64,000 nt of DNA, taken from Agathobaculum ammoniilyticum. GTDB taxonomy: Bacteria; Bacillota; Clostridia; Oscillospirales; Butyricicoccaceae. Under the pieces are notes generated by a model, which made no database searches, was not told the DNA's origin, and saw only the letters and a list, made by a program, of their open reading frames with translations. Of this stretch, positions 62,760-64,000 are shown in pieces. Where the stretch lies: positions 1 through 64,000 of the forward strand of contig NZ_JAOQJE010000002.1 of NCBI RefSeq assembly GCF_025567315.1, given 5' to 3'. Within the stretch, counting starts at the first letter, position 1, and every line of letters begins with the position of its first letter. A program made the translations under genes and the position numbers.

Positions 62760-62870
62760 TATAAGAGAATACGATCTGTATATTATAATATAAAAATAAT
62801 ATTATGTATTTAACAGAATCCACATTTGGCAGAAGTTATCCCAAGTTTACACAGAGTTATCAACAGCTAT
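62760..62870. other. AT-rich stretch plus DnaA-box-like 9-mers before mnmG
   Basis: An A/T-only-like run (about 62775-62812) is followed by GAATCCACA (62816-62824), TTATCCCAA (62836-62844) and TTATCAACA (62857-62865). This layout resembles an unwinding element beside DnaA sites. The 258-base gap has no gene. Confidence 0.5.
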
Positions 62871-62950
62871 GTACAAAATAAAACACAGAAATACGGACGC
62901 TTTGCTGTATTTTACAGGACCATCCGGTCAGAAAAGGAGGATTGTGCGTC

Positions 62951-64000
62951 ATGCTTTTTTCGTCTGAGCCGTTCGACGTTGCCGTGGTCGGGGCGGGGCA
63001 TGCGGGGATTGAAGCCGCGCTGGCCGCGGCGCGCCTTGGCATGAAGACCGCCTGCTTTACGATCAACCTGGACGCGGTTGGCAATATGCCCTGCAATCCG
63101 GCGATCGGCGGCACGGCAAAGGGACATCTGGTGCGCGAGATTGACGCGCTGGGTGGAGAGATGGCGCGCGCGGCCGACGCGGCCTGCATTCAGTACCGTA
63201 TGCTCAACCGTGGGAAAGGGCCGGCGGTACATTCACTGCGCGCGCAGGCTGACCGCGTGCAATACAGAACGTATATGAAGCATGCGCTCGAACAGCAGGA
63301 GGGCTTGCAGCTCATGCAGGACGAAGTCGTTTCGGTGGAAACCGAAAACGGCGCGGTCAGCGCGGTTACGACCGCGATCGGCGCGTGCCATCCGGTTAGG
63401 GCAGTCATCATCGCAACCGGCACCTTTTTGGGCGGCCGCATCATTATCGGGGACTATACGCGGGAAAGCGGACCAGACGGAATGGCGGCGGCAGGCCCGC
63501 TGACCGAGTCGCTGCGTGCGCTCGGCCTGCGGCTGCAGCGCTTCAAAACCGGTACGCCGCCGCGCATCCATCGCCGTTCGATCGACCTTTCCGGCTTGGA
63601 ACTACAGAGGGGGGAGGAGGAGATCATCCCCTTTTCGTTCGATACCGAACAGCCGCCGGAAAACCGGGCGGTTTGTTACCTGACCTATACGACCGGCAGG
63701 ACGCATGAGATCATCCGCGCGAACCTGAACCGCTCGCCGCTGTACGGCGGCAGGATCGAGGGGGTCGGCCCGCGCTACTGTCCGTCGATCGAGGACAAGG
63801 TCGTCCGCTTCGCGGATAAGCCGCGCCACCAGCTTTTTTTAGAGCCGATGGGGCTTGAGACGGAGGAGATCTATGTGCAGGGCTTTTCCTCCTCCATGCC
63901 GTTCGACGTGCAGCGCAATATGCTGCATACGGTTAAGGGCTTGGAGCATGCTGAGATCATGCGGCCGGCCTATGCTATTGAATATGACTGCGTCGATCCG
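62951..64000 (+). CDS. mnmG: tRNA modification enzyme MnmG (cut by right edge)
   Basis: The first 350 residues are present. ATG 62951 follows AAAGGAGG. The FAD-binding N-terminus (FDVAVVGAGHAGIEAALAAA), GNMPCNPAIGGTAKGHLVRE, FKTGTPPRIHRRSID and FSSSMPFDVQ are typical. It forms the MnmEG complex with the gene upstream. The C-terminal domain lies outside the window. Confidence 0.97.
   Translation, partial: MLFSSEPFDVAVVGAGHAGIEAALAAARLGMKTACFTINLDAVGNMPCNPAIGGTAKGHLVREIDALGGEMARAADAACIQYRMLNRGKGPAVHSLRAQADRVQYRTYMKHALEQQEGLQLMQDEVVSVETENGAVSAVTTAIGACHPVRAVIIATGTFLGGRIIIGDYTRESGPDGMAAAGPLTESLRALGLRLQRFKTGTPPRIHRRSIDLSGLELQRGEEEIIPFSFDTEQPPENRAVCYLTYTTGRTHEIIRANLNRSPLYGGRIEGVGPRYCPSIEDKVVRFADKPRHQLFLEPMGLETEEIYVQGFSSSMPFDVQRNMLHTVKGLEHAEIMRPAYAIEYDCVDP

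Overview
The window looks like chromosomal DNA from a GC-rich (by eye about 55-60%) Gram-positive-type anaerobe of class Clostridia. An Oscillospirales / Butyricicoccaceae-like gut bacterium is my best guess, made from gene style only. Supporting signs are several S-layer-homology (SLH) surface proteins, lipobox signal peptides, strong AGGAGG ribosome sites, a YesM/YesN-type two-component system, and the classic Firmicutes origin block gyrA-gyrB-remB-recF-yaaA-dnaN-dnaA // rpmH-rnpA-yidD-yidC-jag-mnmE-mnmG.

Layout. 0-9.4 kb: four SLH-domain surface-protein genes, one cut by the left edge, with a GT2 glycosyltransferase/GtrA pair and a lone tyrosine recombinase among them. 9.4-19.2 kb: a furanose-type sugar ABC importer (binding protein, RbsA-like ATPase, two RbsC-like permeases) ending in a metallo-beta-lactamase-fold hydrolase. 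Divergent from it is a three-gene sensing system: membrane-anchored sugar-binding protein, histidine kinase, AraC-type response regulator. 19.2-21.4 kb: PspA, a glycine-rich membrane protein and a CBS-domain protein. 21.6-24.5 kb: a TrpXYZ-type ABC importer. 24.5-26.1 kb: a GNAT acetyltransferase, mntP behind a yybP-ykoY-type manganese riboswitch, and a 38-residue small protein.

26.1-44 kb is the accessory and most unusual part. It is a long leftward gene train with AT-rich regulatory gaps: two different split transketolases, an iron-type alcohol dehydrogenase, two zinc MDR dehydrogenases, an MBL-fold lactonase-like hydrolase, a frameshifted DeoR regulator, an RpiB/LacAB-type isomerase that has lost residues typical of the family, and upstream a NitT/TauT/Ssu-type ABC importer with two different permeases and two different ATPases. 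The ATPases have complementary defects: one lacks the LSGGQ signature, the other lacks the H-loop histidine. A third MDR dehydrogenase, an intact DeoR regulator and a small VOC / TIM-barrel isomerase / membrane-peptide operon follow. No sugar kinase is encoded here. I infer a pathway that imports an anionic (perhaps sulfonated) sugar-like compound, isomerises or oxidises it, and cleaves C2 units with transketolase without prior phosphorylation. It resembles the sulfoglycolytic transketolase pathway or a branched-pentose pathway, but the substrate is not proven.

44.3-48.4 kb: a broken AlkA-type glycosylase, a small conserved-looking protein, an orphan holin, an Ogt-type methyltransferase, tRNA-Thr(CGT), and rpsF-ssb-rpsR. 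48.5-64 kb: the origin region. Housekeeping genes point away from the dnaA-rpmH gap on both sides, and DnaA-box-like 9-mers occur in the dnaA-dnaN, dnaA-rpmH and mnmE-mnmG gaps. mnmG runs off the right edge.

Two genes (DeoR at about 34 kb, AlkA at about 44.5 kb) are frameshifted and one SLH gene lacks a normal start codon. These could be real decay or assembly errors.
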